A DNA stretch of 64,000 bases, taken from positions 248,001 to 312,000 of the forward strand of contig NZ_CP013443.1 in NCBI RefSeq assembly GCF_001718835.1, written 5' to 3'. The first letter of the stretch is position 1. Every line of letters starts with the position of its first letter. Shown here one piece after another: positions 25,448 to 34,438 of the stretch. A program made the translations under genes and the position numbers. Source of the stretch: Burkholderia cepacia. Its GTDB lineage: Bacteria; Pseudomonadota; Gammaproteobacteria; Burkholderiales; Burkholderiaceae. Below the pieces are notes generated by a model. It was not told where the DNA came from. It did no database searches and worked only from the letters and a program-made list of their open reading frames with translations.

Positions 25448-26182
25448 ATGATGTACAACGCTCAAGGAAAGATGTCCCAGGCCGACGTGCTCGCGCAATA
25501 TGCGCCGCTCGTGCGTCGCCTCGGGCTGCAGCTCGTCGCGAAGATGCCGGCGAGCGTCGACCTCGACGACCTGATCCAGGCCGGCATGATCGGCCTGATG
25601 GACGCGGCCGGCCGCTACAAGGAGGACCAGGGCGCGCAGTTCGAGACCTACGCGACGCAGCGCATCCGCGGCGCGATGCTCGACGAGCTGCGCAGCAACG
25701 ACTGGCTGCCGCGCAGCCTGCGCAAGACGTCGCGCGAGGTCGAGCACGCGGTGCACCAGGTCGAGCAGCATCTCGGCCGCTCGGCGAGCGAGACCGAGAT
25801 CGCGCAGCACCTGAACATGCCGCTCGACGAATACCAGGGCATGCTGCAGGACCTGCACGGCAGCCAGCTGATCTATTACGAGGATTTCGACCGCGCGGCC
25901 GACGACGAGCCGTTCCTCGACCGCTACCGCGTCGACCACGCGGATCCGCTGTCGGCGCTGCTCGACGAGCACCTGCGCGAAGCGCTCGTCGAGGCGATCG
26001 AGCGGCTGCCGGAGCGCGAGAAGCTGCTGATGTCGCTGTACTACGAACGGGGTCTGAATCTGCGCGAGATCGGCGCGGTGCTCGAAGTGAGCGAATCGCG
26101 CGTATGCCAGCTGCACAGCCAGGCCGTCGCGCGCCTGCGCGCGCGGCTGCGCGAACAGGCGTGGGTCGGCGCGGAATCCTGA
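25448..26182 (+). CDS. fliA: Flagellar sigma factor sigma-28 (FliA)
   Basis: A 244-residue RNA polymerase sigma factor for class III flagellar promoters. Region 2 reads DLIQAGMIGLMDAAGRYKEDQGAQFETYATQRIRGAMLDELRSNDWLPRS. Region 3 follows, and region 4 reads LPEREKLLMSLYYERGLNLREIGAVLEVSESRVCQLHSQAVARLRARL with its helix-turn-helix. AAGGAGAGAG precedes two adjacent ATGs; the first is taken. The motA promoter at 5723 is its predicted target. An anti-sigma factor gene is not in the window. Confidence 0.97.
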   Translation: MMYNAQGKMSQADVLAQYAPLVRRLGLQLVAKMPASVDLDDLIQAGMIGLMDAAGRYKEDQGAQFETYATQRIRGAMLDELRSNDWLPRSLRKTSREVEHAVHQVEQHLGRSASETEIAQHLNMPLDEYQGMLQDLHGSQLIYYEDFDRAADDEPFLDRYRVDHADPLSALLDEHLREALVEAIERLPEREKLLMSLYYERGLNLREIGAVLEVSESRVCQLHSQAVARLRARLREQAWVGAES

Positions 26183-26261
26183 CCCTTTGCCGTTCCTGAC
26201 GGCCGCGCGCATCGGCGCGGCGCGTTTGGCACCCGTGTGCGCATTCTGCGCGCCGATTTGC

Positions 26262-26267
26262 TACAAT
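26262..26267 (+). promoter_or_regulatory. Candidate -10 element of ahcY
   Basis: TACAAT about ten bases ahead of the 5' end of the SAH riboswitch, matching where transcription should start. No good -35 box is visible at 16-18 bp. Confidence 0.45.
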
Positions 26268-26277
26268 CCCCTCCGTT

Positions 26278-26391
26278 TTCCGAGGAGCGTTGCGACGGAC
26301 CATCCTGCGTCCGCCAGGCTCGGAAGGCTTCACCAAGCAGCCGTGCGGCAAAACCGCATCGGCCCCGCTTCCTGAACGGCGCTCACGTCAC
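26278..26391 (+). promoter_or_regulatory. S-adenosylhomocysteine (SAH) riboswitch
   Basis: The leader contains the conserved blocks of the SAH riboswitch in order: CCGAGGAGCGTTGCGACGG, then CCGCCAGGCTCGG, and finally AACGGCGCTCACG, which pairs with GAGCG to form the pseudoknot. A variable hairpin lies between the second and third blocks. SAH riboswitches turn on ahcY when S-adenosylhomocysteine accumulates, and the ahcY start is 33 bp downstream, exactly the expected context. Confidence 0.93.
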
Positions 26392-26423
26392 CAATCTAGA
26401 AACTTTTTAGAAAGGAGGGCGTG

Positions 26424-27842
26424 ATGAACGCCATTATCGATTCCAAAGCTTCCAACGATTTCGTCGTCGCCGACATGGCGCTGGCCGGCTGGGGCCGCAA
26501 GGAACTGAACATCGCCGAGACCGAAATGCCGGGCCTCGTGCAGATCCGCGACGAATACAAGGCGCAGCAGCCGCTGAAGGGCGCGCGCATCGCCGGTTCG
26601 CTGCACATGACGATCCAGACCGGCGTGCTGATCGAGACGCTGAAGGCGCTCGGCGCGGACGTCCGCTGGGCGTCGTGCAACATCTTCTCGACGCAGGACC
26701 ACGCGGCTGCCGCGATCGTCGAAGCCGGCACGCCGGTGTTCGCGTTCAAGGGCGAATCGCTCGACGAATACTGGGAGTTCTCGCACCGCATCTTCGAATG
26801 GCCGAACGGCGAATTCGCGAACATGATCCTGGACGACGGCGGCGACGCAACGCTGCTGCTGATCCTCGGCGCGAAGGCCGAGAAGGACCGTTCCGTGATC
26901 GCGAAGCCGACCAACGAGGAAGAAGTCGCGCTGTACAAGTCGATCGCGAAGCACCTCGACGCGGACCCGACCTGGTACTCGACGCGCCTCGCGCACATCA
27001 AGGGCGTGACCGAGGAAACCACGACCGGCGTGCACCGCCTGTACCAGATGGAAAAGGACGGCCGCCTGCCGTTCCCGGCGTTCAACGTGAACGATTCGGT
27101 CACGAAGTCGAAGTTCGACAACCTGTACGGCTGCCGTGAATCGCTGGTCGACGGCATCAAGCGCGCGACCGACGTGATGATCGCGGGCAAGGTCGCGGTC
27201 GTCGCAGGCTACGGCGACGTGGGCAAGGGTTGCGCGCAGTCGCTGCGCGGCCTGGGCGCGACCGTGTGGGTCACCGAAATCGATCCGATCTGCGCGCTGC
27301 AGGCGGCGATGGAAGGCTACCGCGTCGTGACGATGGAATACGCGGCCGACAAGGCCGACATCTTCGTGACGGCCACCGGCAACTATCACGTGATCAACCA
27401 CGATCACATGAAGGCGATGCGCCACAACGCGATCGTCTGCAACATCGGTCACTTCGACTCGGAAATCGACGTCGCGTCGACCCGCCAGTACCAGTGGGAA
27501 AACATCAAGCCGCAGGTCGACCACATCATCTTCCCGGACGGCAAGCGCGTGATCCTGCTGGCGGAAGGCCGCCTCGTGAACCTGGGCTGCGCGACCGGCC
27601 ACCCGTCGTTCGTGATGTCGAACTCGTTCGCGAACCAGACGCTCGCGCAGATCGAGCTGTTCGTGCGCGGCAACGAGTACGAGAACAAGGTGTACGTGCT
27701 GCCGAAGCACCTCGATGAAAAGGTCGCGCGCCTGCACCTCGCGCGCATCGGCGCGAACCTGTCCGTGCTGTCGGACGAACAGGCTTCGTACATCGGCGTG
27801 CAGAAGGACGGCCCGTTCAAGCCGAACCACTACCGCTACTGA
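26424..27842 (+). CDS. ahcY: S-adenosylhomocysteine hydrolase
   Basis: A 472-residue cytosolic enzyme that splits S-adenosylhomocysteine into adenosine and homocysteine, relieving product inhibition of methyltransferases. NAD-binding motif VVAGYGDVGKGCAQSLRGLGA, substrate-region DDGGDATLL and the C-terminal KPNHYRY are all family hallmarks. AAAGGAGGG precedes; the ATG at 26424 has better spacing than the GTG three bases earlier. Under SAH riboswitch control, followed by metF two genes on. Confidence 0.98.
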   Translation: MNAIIDSKASNDFVVADMALAGWGRKELNIAETEMPGLVQIRDEYKAQQPLKGARIAGSLHMTIQTGVLIETLKALGADVRWASCNIFSTQDHAAAAIVEAGTPVFAFKGESLDEYWEFSHRIFEWPNGEFANMILDDGGDATLLLILGAKAEKDRSVIAKPTNEEEVALYKSIAKHLDADPTWYSTRLAHIKGVTEETTTGVHRLYQMEKDGRLPFPAFNVNDSVTKSKFDNLYGCRESLVDGIKRATDVMIAGKVAVVAGYGDVGKGCAQSLRGLGATVWVTEIDPICALQAAMEGYRVVTMEYAADKADIFVTATGNYHVINHDHMKAMRHNAIVCNIGHFDSEIDVASTRQYQWENIKPQVDHIIFPDGKRVILLAEGRLVNLGCATGHPSFVMSNSFANQTLAQIELFVRGNEYENKVYVLPKHLDEKVARLHLARIGANLSVLSDEQASYIGVQKDGPFKPNHYRY

Positions 27843-27969
27843 TGCGGCAAGCCGCCGCCCGCCGGCGGCGGGGCGCGCCGCGAAGCGTTTTCGTTTTCGC
27901 GTGCGCGTCTCGCAACCGGCGCGGCGGCGCCGCCGTTCCGTCCGAGCGTCCACCGAACCGGAGCACTCC

Positions 27970-28323
27970 ATGAGCGTCATCCTCACCTGGGTCATCAACG
28001 CGCTCGCGCTGCTGATCATCACGTACCTCGTGCCGTCGATCCACATCAAGAGCTTCGGCACGGCGCTGATCATCGCGGTCGTGCTCGGCCTGATCAACAC
28101 GGTGATCCGCCCGGTGCTGATCCTGCTGACGCTGCCCGTCACGATCGTCACGCTCGGGGTGTTCATCCTCGTCGTGAACGCGTTGTGCTTCTGGTTCGCG
28201 TCGTCGCTGCTGAAGGGCTTCGAGGTGTCGGGGTTCTGGTCGGCGTTCTTCGGTTCGATCCTGTACAGCATCGTGTCGTGGCTGCTGTCCGCACTGATCT
28301 TCGGTCAGCGCGACATCGGCTGA
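27970..28323 (+). CDS. Phage-holin-family small membrane protein
   Basis: A 117-residue hydrophobic protein with four predicted membrane helices (about 3-22, 27-50, 55-78, 88-110). It resembles the widespread 4-TM holin-like family (PF04020 type), although no phage gene is nearby and most members have no lysis role. Placed between ahcY and metF on the same strand, 127 and 25 bp apart, so it is probably co-transcribed with the methyl cycle genes. Function unknown. Confidence 0.8.
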   Translation: MSVILTWVINALALLIITYLVPSIHIKSFGTALIIAVVLGLINTVIRPVLILLTLPVTIVTLGVFILVVNALCFWFASSLLKGFEVSGFWSAFFGSILYSIVSWLLSALIFGQRDIG

Positions 28324-28348
28324 GGCCTGAGCCTGTTCCCACCGAATC

Positions 28349-29179
28349 ATGAAACCGATCGAACTCTCGTTTGAATTCTTCCCGCCGAAGACGGCGGAAG
28401 GCGTCGAGAAGCTGCGCGCCACGCGTGCGCAACTGATGCCGCTGAAGCCGAAATTCGTCTCCGTGACGTTCGGCGCCGGCGGCTCGACGCAGCAGGGCAC
28501 GCTCGATACCGTGCTCGACATGCAGAAGGACGGCCTCGAAGCCGCGCCGCACCTGTCGTGCATCGGCTCGTCGCGCGACAGCCTGCGCGCGATCCTCGAC
28601 CAGTACCGCTCGTACGGCATCCGGCACATCGTCGCGCTGCGCGGCGACCTGCCGTCCGGGATGGGCGCGGTCGGCGAGCTGCGCTATGCGTCCGAGCTCG
28701 TCAGCTTCATCCGCGCCGAGCATGGCGACTGGTTCCACATCGAGGTCGCCGGCTACCCGGAGTACCACCCGCAATCGCGCTCGCCGAAGGCCGATCTCGA
28801 GAATTTCGCGCGCAAGGTGAAAGCCGGCGCGAATTCGGCGATCACGCAGTACTTCTTCAACGCCGACGCGTATTTCCGCTTCGTCGACGATGCGCGCAAG
28901 CTGGGCGTGGACGTGCCGATCGTGCCGGGCATCATGCCGATCACGAACTTCTCGCAGCTGATGCGCTTCTCCGAGATGTGCGGCGCCGAAGTGCCGCGCT
29001 GGGTGGCGCGCCGGCTCGAGAGTTTCGGCGACGATCGCGAGTCGATCCGCGCGTTCGGCGCGGACGTCGTCACGGGCCTGTGCCAGCGTCTGGTCGACGC
29101 GGGCGTGCCCGGGCTGCATTTCTATACGCTGAACACGGCGGCCGCGACGCGGACGATCTGCGAACGGCTCGACGTGTAA
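28349..29179 (+). CDS. metF: 5,10-methylenetetrahydrofolate reductase
   Basis: A 276-residue FAD-dependent TIM-barrel enzyme that makes 5-methyltetrahydrofolate for methionine synthesis. N-terminal SFEFFPPKT has the catalytic Glu. VTFGAGGSTQQGT, HLSCIGSSRD, IVALRGDLP and PGIMPITNFSQL are further family motifs. Works with ahcY upstream in the activated methyl cycle: homocysteine released by AhcY is remethylated with the product of MetF. Confidence 0.97.
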   Translation: MKPIELSFEFFPPKTAEGVEKLRATRAQLMPLKPKFVSVTFGAGGSTQQGTLDTVLDMQKDGLEAAPHLSCIGSSRDSLRAILDQYRSYGIRHIVALRGDLPSGMGAVGELRYASELVSFIRAEHGDWFHIEVAGYPEYHPQSRSPKADLENFARKVKAGANSAITQYFFNADAYFRFVDDARKLGVDVPIVPGIMPITNFSQLMRFSEMCGAEVPRWVARRLESFGDDRESIRAFGADVVTGLCQRLVDAGVPGLHFYTLNTAAATRTICERLDV

Positions 29180-29202
29180 GCGCCGCGCGGCTGCGCAGAC
29201 TG

Positions 29203-29244
29203 CGACGAAGCCCTGCCGGCGTTGCCGGCGGGGCTTCGTCGTTT
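29203..29244 (+). terminator. Rho-independent terminator after metF
   Basis: A 17-bp stem starting GACGAAGCCC and ending GGGCTTCGTC, with a GTT loop and GTTTG after it. It ends the ahcY-metF unit. Confidence 0.8.
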
Positions 29245-29252
29245 GGGGATAC

Positions 29253-29299
29253 GGGCGACCGGCAGCGGGCGACCGGCAGCGGGCGCCGGGCGACCGGCC
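29253..29299. repeat. Short tandem repeat, unit GGGCGACCGGCAGC
   Basis: Two exact 14-bp copies at 29253-29266 and 29267-29280, followed by a degenerate third copy (GGGCGCCGGGCGACCGGCC). Located between metF and the convergent amidase gene, just behind the terminator. Confidence 0.75.
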
Positions 29300-29341
29300 A
29301 CAGCCTACGGGCGGCGGGCTATCGGCGCGCCGCCGCGCGCA

Positions 29342-30814
29342 TCACCCCCGCGCCTGCATCAGCGGCGGGCGGCGGTCGAACCACGGCCGCGCCTGTTCGA
29401 GCTGCCGGGCGAGCCTGAGCAGCAGCGCGTCGTCGGTGTGGCGCGCGGCGAACTGCACGCCGATCGGCAGCCCGCGCGCGTTCCAGTAGAGCGGCACCGA
29501 CATCGCCGGCTGGCCGGTCAGGTTGAACAGCTCGGTGCAGCCGGCCCACGTGAACGCCTTTTCCGACGACTTCGCGAGCATTTCCTTCAGCAGCGGCTTC
29601 ACCGGCAGCGCGGCGAGCACCTTCATCTGCGCCGATTCGAACGGCGTCGGCTGCAATTCGCCGATCTTCACCGGCGGCCCCGCGAGCGACGCGCACAAAA
29701 TCGCGTCGTAGCGCGACACGAGGCCGGCGACCTGCACGGTGAGCTGGCGCTGCCATTCGAGCACGTCCGGCAGGCGGGTGCGCGCGAGGCGCCGGCCGAC
29801 CACGGCCATCGCCCACGTCGCCGCTTCGAATTCGCCGCGCTTCGGCGTGCGGCCGGTCAGCGCGCGTGCGCCGAGCACCATCTCCTCGGCGATCGTCGCC
29901 CACAGCGTGAGGAAGGTTTCGGCCGCGCGCGCGTAGTCGATGTGCAGCGTCGCCGGCTCGACGTGGTGGCCGAGCGATTCGAGCAGCGCGGCCGCGTCGT
30001 CGAGCGCCGCGCGGGTGTCGTCGGCGAGCGCCGGCGCGAGCATCGGGTCGAGCACGAGGCCGATCCGCAGCGGGCCGGGCGGCGTGTCGAGCTCGCCGAG
30101 GAACGTGCCGGGCGCGCCGGCCGGCAAGGTCTGGCCGGTCGTCACGTCGAGCAGCAGCGCGCTGTCGCGCACGCTGCGCGTGACCGCATGCTGGACGACC
30201 AGCTCGCCGTTCGACGGCAGGTCGACGAGGACCGGATTGCGGCTCGGCTTCAGGCCGAACAGCCCGCAGCACGACGCCGGAATGCGGATCGAGCCGCCGC
30301 CGTCGGACGCATGCGCGAGCGGCACGATGCCGGCCGCGACGGCCGCGGCCGCGCCGCCGCTCGAGCCGCCGGGCGTGTGGTCGAGATTCCACGGATTGCG
30401 GCATGCGCCGAACAGTTCGGGTTCCGTGTACGGCATCTGGCCGATTTCCGACGTGTTGGTCTTGCCGAACACGTTGAGGCCGGCCGCGCGGCTGCGCGCG
30501 ATCACCGGCGAATCGTCGTCAGGCACGAAATACCGGTAGTGCCGGCTGCCCATCGACAGCGGCAGCCCGGCCACCGCCGCGCCGAGATCCTTGACCAGAT
30601 ACGGCACGCCGGCGAACGGGCCGCCGGATTCGCACAGCGCGGCGGCGCGCTCGCGCGCGGTGTCATAATCCTGCAGCACGATCGCGTTGATCGCGCTGTT
30701 GACCGCTTCGGCCTGGCCGATCGCGGCGTCGAGCAGTTCGCGCGGGCTCGCCTTGCGTTCGCGTACCAGTGCGGCGAGGCCGATCGCGTCGTGCGCGAGA
30801 TAGTCCGAGTGCAT
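29342..30814 (-). CDS. Amidase (amidase signature family)
   Basis: A 490-residue hydrolase of carbon-nitrogen bonds. The Ser-cisSer-Lys triad is visible: Lys in PYLVKDLGA, the signature TPGGSSGGAAAAVAAG, and DGGGSIRIPAS with the nucleophilic Ser. Length fits amidases of the GatA-like superfamily acting on free amides; the partner genes of a tRNA amidotransferase are absent, so that role is unlikely. The ATG at 30814 is preferred over a GTG nine bases upstream because GGGGG then has proper spacing. A dienelactone hydrolase gene lies upstream on the same strand. Confidence 0.9.
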   Translation of the reverse strand: MHSDYLAHDAIGLAALVRERKASPRELLDAAIGQAEAVNSAINAIVLQDYDTARERAAALCESGGPFAGVPYLVKDLGAAVAGLPLSMGSRHYRYFVPDDDSPVIARSRAAGLNVFGKTNTSEIGQMPYTEPELFGACRNPWNLDHTPGGSSGGAAAAVAAGIVPLAHASDGGGSIRIPASCCGLFGLKPSRNPVLVDLPSNGELVVQHAVTRSVRDSALLLDVTTGQTLPAGAPGTFLGELDTPPGPLRIGLVLDPMLAPALADDTRAALDDAAALLESLGHHVEPATLHIDYARAAETFLTLWATIAEEMVLGARALTGRTPKRGEFEAATWAMAVVGRRLARTRLPDVLEWQRQLTVQVAGLVSRYDAILCASLAGPPVKIGELQPTPFESAQMKVLAALPVKPLLKEMLAKSSEKAFTWAGCTELFNLTGQPAMSVPLYWNARGLPIGVQFAARHTDDALLLRLARQLEQARPWFDRRPPLMQARG

Positions 30815-30884
30815 CGCAGTCACCCCCGTTGTGACGTATGGCGATGGAAGCCGGCGGGGCGGGCGGGCCGCACCGCCGTGCCGC

Positions 30885-31577
30885 TTACAGTTGTTCGGCG
30901 AGGAAGGTCAGCGTGCGGCCGTGCGCGAGCGCTGCTGCGCGCTGGTTGTACGACGCGCGATCCGTGCAGTTGAAGCCGTGCTCGGCGCCCGGATACACGT
31001 GGAACGACGCATGGCCGTGGCCGGCGAACGCGGCCTTCACCTGGTCGACGGCCGTGAGCGGGATGCCGTGGTCGTTTTCAGCGTAGTGGAACAGGATCGG
31101 CTGCGTGACCTGGCCGGCGAGGTCGAGCGCGTTCTGGATGCCGCCGCCGTAGTAGGCCACGGCCGTGTCGATCTTGCCGGCCGCGGCCGCGCGGTACGCA
31201 AGCTGGCCGCCGAAGCAGTAGCCGATCGCGGCGACCTTGCCGTCGGTTTCGGGCCGCGTGCGCAGCAGGTCGGCGGCCGCGCCGATGTCCGCGACCGCGA
31301 GGCCCACGTCGGTCTTTTTCATCAGCTCGATGCCCTTGTCGCGATCCGCGCCTTCATAGGTCAGCTCGACGCGCGGCTGCGTGCGCCAGAACACGTCCGG
31401 CGCGAGCGCGACGAAGCCGTCCGACGCGTACTGGTCGGCGACCGCGCGGATGTGCGAGTTCACGCCGAAGATCTCCTGGATGATGATGACGGCAGGGCCG
31501 GTGCCGCGCCTGGGCAGCGCGAGATAGCCGCCGAAGCTGTCGTTACCGGTCGGGATGTCGATCCATTGGGCAGTCAC
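30885..31577 (-). CDS. Dienelactone hydrolase family protein
   Basis: A 230-residue alpha/beta hydrolase. Nucleophile elbow with Cys in GYCFGG (about residue 115), the catalytic Asp in the HYAENDHGIP segment and His in YPGAEHGF give the Cys-Asp-His triad of dienelactone hydrolases (ring-opening of dienelactones in aromatic catabolism). No other aromatic degradation gene is nearby, so the natural substrate is uncertain. GTG start with AGGAG seven bases upstream. Confidence 0.92.
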   Translation of the reverse strand: MTAQWIDIPTGNDSFGGYLALPRRGTGPAVIIIQEIFGVNSHIRAVADQYASDGFVALAPDVFWRTQPRVELTYEGADRDKGIELMKKTDVGLAVADIGAAADLLRTRPETDGKVAAIGYCFGGQLAYRAAAAGKIDTAVAYYGGGIQNALDLAGQVTQPILFHYAENDHGIPLTAVDQVKAAFAGHGHASFHVYPGAEHGFNCTDRASYNQRAAALAHGRTLTFLAEQL

Positions 31578-31809
31578 GTCGTACTCCTGGCAAGCGAGGC
31601 CGCGCCGCGCGCGCCTCTCGGAATTGAAAAAAGGGACGGTCTAGTGTGCCACCGATCGGCGAGAAGCGGTGGCCGTGCGCGCCGTTCGCTTCTCGCGCAG
31701 CGATCGTTTCGATCTCGATTATTCATTTTTCGGTGGTGCGGCGCTTCGGTAGAGTCGAACGCATCGACCCATTACAACGCGCTTTCGCGCGCCACCGAAG
31801 GATCCGCTC

Positions 31810-32889
31810 ATGTCAGCCCGCTCCCTGTCCACGCCCTTTTCCGAACGCTTCGGCCTGCGCCTGCCGCTCGTGCAGGCGCCGATGGTCGGCGCGACCACGG
31901 CCGAGATGGTCGCCGCCGCATCGAATGCCGGCGCGCTCGGCAGTCTCGGCGCCGCCGCGTTCGCGCCCGAGCGCCTCGCGGCCGAAGTCGACGCCATCCG
32001 CGCGGCGACCGCCCGCCCGTTCGCGGTCAACCTGTTCGTGCTGCCGGACGCGGCGCCCGACGCGGCGACCGTCGCGCGCGCGCTGGCCGCGATCGACCCG
32101 CTGAACGCGGCGCTCGGATTGCCGCCGGGCACCGCGCCCGCGCGCTACGCGCCGGATTTCCGTGCGCAACTCGATGCGCTGGTGGCGCTGCGCGTGCCCG
32201 TTGCAAGCTTCACGTTCGGCGTGCTCGACGCGGCCGACGTCGCGCGCCTGAAGGCCGCCGGCACCTACGTGATCGGCACGGCGACGCACGTGGCCGAGGG
32301 GCTCGCATGGCAGGCGGCCGGCGCCGACGCGTTGTCCGCGCAGGGCGCCGAGGCGGGCGGCCATCGCGGCACGTTCATCGGTTCCGCCGACGACGCGCTG
32401 ATCGGCACGTTCGCGCTCGTGCCGCAACTGGTCGACGCGACGGGCCTGCCCGTGCTCGCCGCGGGCGGCATCATGGACGGCCGCGGGATCGCGGCCGCGC
32501 TTGCGCTCGGCGCACAGGGCGCGCAGCTCGGCACCGCGTTCCTCACCTGTGCGGAAAGCGCGATCGCGGCGGACTGGAAGGCGCGCCTGCTCGCGAGCAC
32601 CGATACGTCGACGCAGGTCACGCGCGCGATCACCGGCCGCCACGCGCGCGGGCTGCGCAATACGCTGATGGCGCGGCTCGGCGAACGCGTGGCCGACGTC
32701 GCGCCGTACCCGGTGCAGAACGCGCTGACGCAGCCGTTGCGCCAGGCCGCCGCGCGCGCGAACGACGGCGACTACCTGTCGCTGTGGGCCGGGCAGGGCG
32801 CGCCGCTCGCACGGCGGCGCGGCGATGCGCTGACGACGTCGCAGCTCGTTGCGGCGCTCGATGCCGAATGGCGTGCGGCGGCGCGCTGA
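31810..32889 (+). CDS. Nitronate monooxygenase (2-nitropropane dioxygenase family)
   Basis: A 359-residue FMN-binding TIM-barrel protein. LRLPLVQAPMVGATTAEMVAAASNAGALGSLG is the family's N-terminal signature. TVHVAEG-like turn, AQGAEAGGHRGTF (phosphate/active-site His) and LAAGGIMDGRGIAAALALGAQGAQLGTAFL form the FMN-phosphate site. It likely oxidises propionate-3-nitronate or related nitroalkanes in the cytosol. Divergent from the dienelactone hydrolase gene with a 232-bp space between. Confidence 0.92.
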   Translation: MSARSLSTPFSERFGLRLPLVQAPMVGATTAEMVAAASNAGALGSLGAAAFAPERLAAEVDAIRAATARPFAVNLFVLPDAAPDAATVARALAAIDPLNAALGLPPGTAPARYAPDFRAQLDALVALRVPVASFTFGVLDAADVARLKAAGTYVIGTATHVAEGLAWQAAGADALSAQGAEAGGHRGTFIGSADDALIGTFALVPQLVDATGLPVLAAGGIMDGRGIAAALALGAQGAQLGTAFLTCAESAIAADWKARLLASTDTSTQVTRAITGRHARGLRNTLMARLGERVADVAPYPVQNALTQPLRQAAARANDGDYLSLWAGQGAPLARRRGDALTTSQLVAALDAEWRAAAR

Positions 32890-33049
32890 GCGCGCGTCCC
32901 GCGTCGCGATCCAATGCCTAAAATGATGATTGGGAATGTTGCGCGAGCGCCTTGTAAAAGCCTTTCAATAAGGTGTCAGAACTAGCGGAAACCCTTATCC
33001 GGCGGGCGTTGCGGCGAGGCGCGAGGGTGGCCTGATACATGCTTGCATC

Positions 33050-33067
33050 GGTAGTGTTACCACTACC
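33050..33067. promoter_or_regulatory. Inverted repeat GGTAGTG-TTAC-CACTACC
   Basis: A perfect 7-bp inverted repeat with a 4-bp spacer, about 205 bp upstream of the binding-protein start. Candidate operator. Confidence 0.5.
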
Positions 33068-33102
33068 CCAAAAAAGTCCCACAAATTAATTTGATCACCT
33101 AC

Positions 33103-33116
33103 ACTTGCGCGCAAGT
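33103..33116. promoter_or_regulatory. Palindrome ACTTGCGCGCAAGT
   Basis: A perfect 14-bp palindrome 36 bp after the first inverted repeat. Together they may form a two-site operator for nitrogen- or amino-acid-dependent control, which is a guess from the gene served. Confidence 0.45.
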
Positions 33117-33269
33117 ACGGGCGGGCGGCTGCTAAAAGCGGCGGTCTTCACGTGCTTGAGGCCAAGTGCATGAACGATGCATCCGGCGAATCGTCCAGTG
33201 ATTGCAAACACAGGGATGGCAGCGGGGCACCGGGCGATGGCGTTTATTGGGACCGAACTGGAGACTTAC

Positions 33270-34412
33270 ATGAATATCAAGATGCAAAAGCTGTTGCCGA
33301 TCACCGCCGCAGCGATGCTGTGCGCTGCAGCTGCAAGCAACGCGTCAGCCGATCAAGTCGTCAAGATCGGCCACGTCGCGCCGTTGACGGGCGGCATTGC
33401 ACACCTGGGCAAGGACAACGAAAACGGCGCGCGTCTCGCAGTCGAGGAGATCAACGCGAAGGGTCTCACGATCGGCGGCCAGAAGATCACGCTGCAACTC
33501 GATGCGCAGGATGACGCGGCCGACCCGCGCCAGGCCACGCAGGTTGCGCAGAAGCTCGTCGACGACAAGGTCGTCGCGGTGGTCGGCCACCTGAACTCGG
33601 GCACGTCGATCCCGGCCTCGAAGATCTACAGCGATGCGGGCATCGTGCAGATCTCGCCGTCGGCCACGAACCCGGCCTACACGCAGCAGGGCTTCAAGAC
33701 CACGTACCGCGTGGTGGCCACCGATGCGCAGCAGGGCCCGGCGCTCGCGAACTACGCGCATTCGAAGGGCATCAAGAGCGTGGCGGTGGTCGACGATTCG
33801 ACCGCCTACGGCCAGGGCCTCGCGAACGAGTTCGAGAAGAAGGCCAAGGCGCTCGGCCTGAAGGTGATGTCGCACGACGCGACGAACGACAAGGCGGTCG
33901 ACTTCCGCGCGATTCTGACCAAGATCAAGGGCGAGAACCCGGACGCGATCATGTACGGCGGCATGGACGCCACCGGCGGCCCGTTCGCGAAACAGGCGAA
34001 GCAGCTCGGCCTGCGCGCGAAGATCTTCGCCGGCGACGGCGTGTGCACGGAAAAGCTGGCCGACCTGGCCGGCGACGCGACCGACAACGTGGTGTGCTCG
34101 GAAGCCGGTGCCTCGCTCGAGAAGATGGCGGGCGGCGCGGCGTTCAAGGCGAAGTACGAGAAGCGCTTCGGCCAGCCGATCCAGATCTACGCACCGTTCA
34201 CGTATGACGCCGTGTACATCATCGCCGATGCGATGAAGCGCGCGAACTCGACGGATCCGGCGAAGATCCTCGCCGCGATGCCGGCGACGAACTACTCGGG
34301 CGTGATCGGCACGACGACCTTCGACTCGAAGGGCGACCTGCAGCACGGCGTGATCTCGCTGTACAACTACAAGAACGGCAAGAAGTCGCTGCTCGACGAA
34401 GTGAAGATGTAA
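33270..34412 (+). CDS. Branched-chain amino acid ABC transporter substrate-binding protein (LivJ/LivK-like)
   Basis: A 380-residue periplasmic binding protein. Sec signal peptide of about 27 residues ending ASNASA. Mature protein starts DQVVKIGHVAPLTGG, then NGARLAVEEIN, the two-lobed type I fold of Leu/Ile/Val receptors, with SATNPAYTQQGFKTTYRVVATD as the inter-lobe signature. The membrane and ATPase genes are not adjacent; a terminator follows immediately, so this is a stand-alone receptor gene. ATG with GGAG six bases upstream. Confidence 0.95.
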   Translation: MNIKMQKLLPITAAAMLCAAAASNASADQVVKIGHVAPLTGGIAHLGKDNENGARLAVEEINAKGLTIGGQKITLQLDAQDDAADPRQATQVAQKLVDDKVVAVVGHLNSGTSIPASKIYSDAGIVQISPSATNPAYTQQGFKTTYRVVATDAQQGPALANYAHSKGIKSVAVVDDSTAYGQGLANEFEKKAKALGLKVMSHDATNDKAVDFRAILTKIKGENPDAIMYGGMDATGGPFAKQAKQLGLRAKIFAGDGVCTEKLADLAGDATDNVVCSEAGASLEKMAGGAAFKAKYEKRFGQPIQIYAPFTYDAVYIIADAMKRANSTDPAKILAAMPATNYSGVIGTTTFDSKGDLQHGVISLYNYKNGKKSLLDEVKM

Positions 34413-34438
34413 CGCAACAGGCGGTCAACAGAAGGGGT

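Larger units (their letters stand above)
32890..33269. other. Non-coding upstream region of the amino-acid binding protein gene
   Basis: About 380 bp, less GC-rich than the flanks. Two clear inverted repeats, listed separately, are its main content. No gene or RNA family is recognised. Confidence 0.6.

Noticed and set aside
27970..28323. Holin-like gene as evidence of a prophage
   Set aside because: No other phage gene is near; this 4-TM family is common as an ordinary chromosomal membrane protein.
29342..30814. Amidase as GatA of the tRNA amidotransferase
   Set aside because: No gatB or gatC beside it, and its neighbours are catabolic genes; assigned only as an amidase-signature enzyme.
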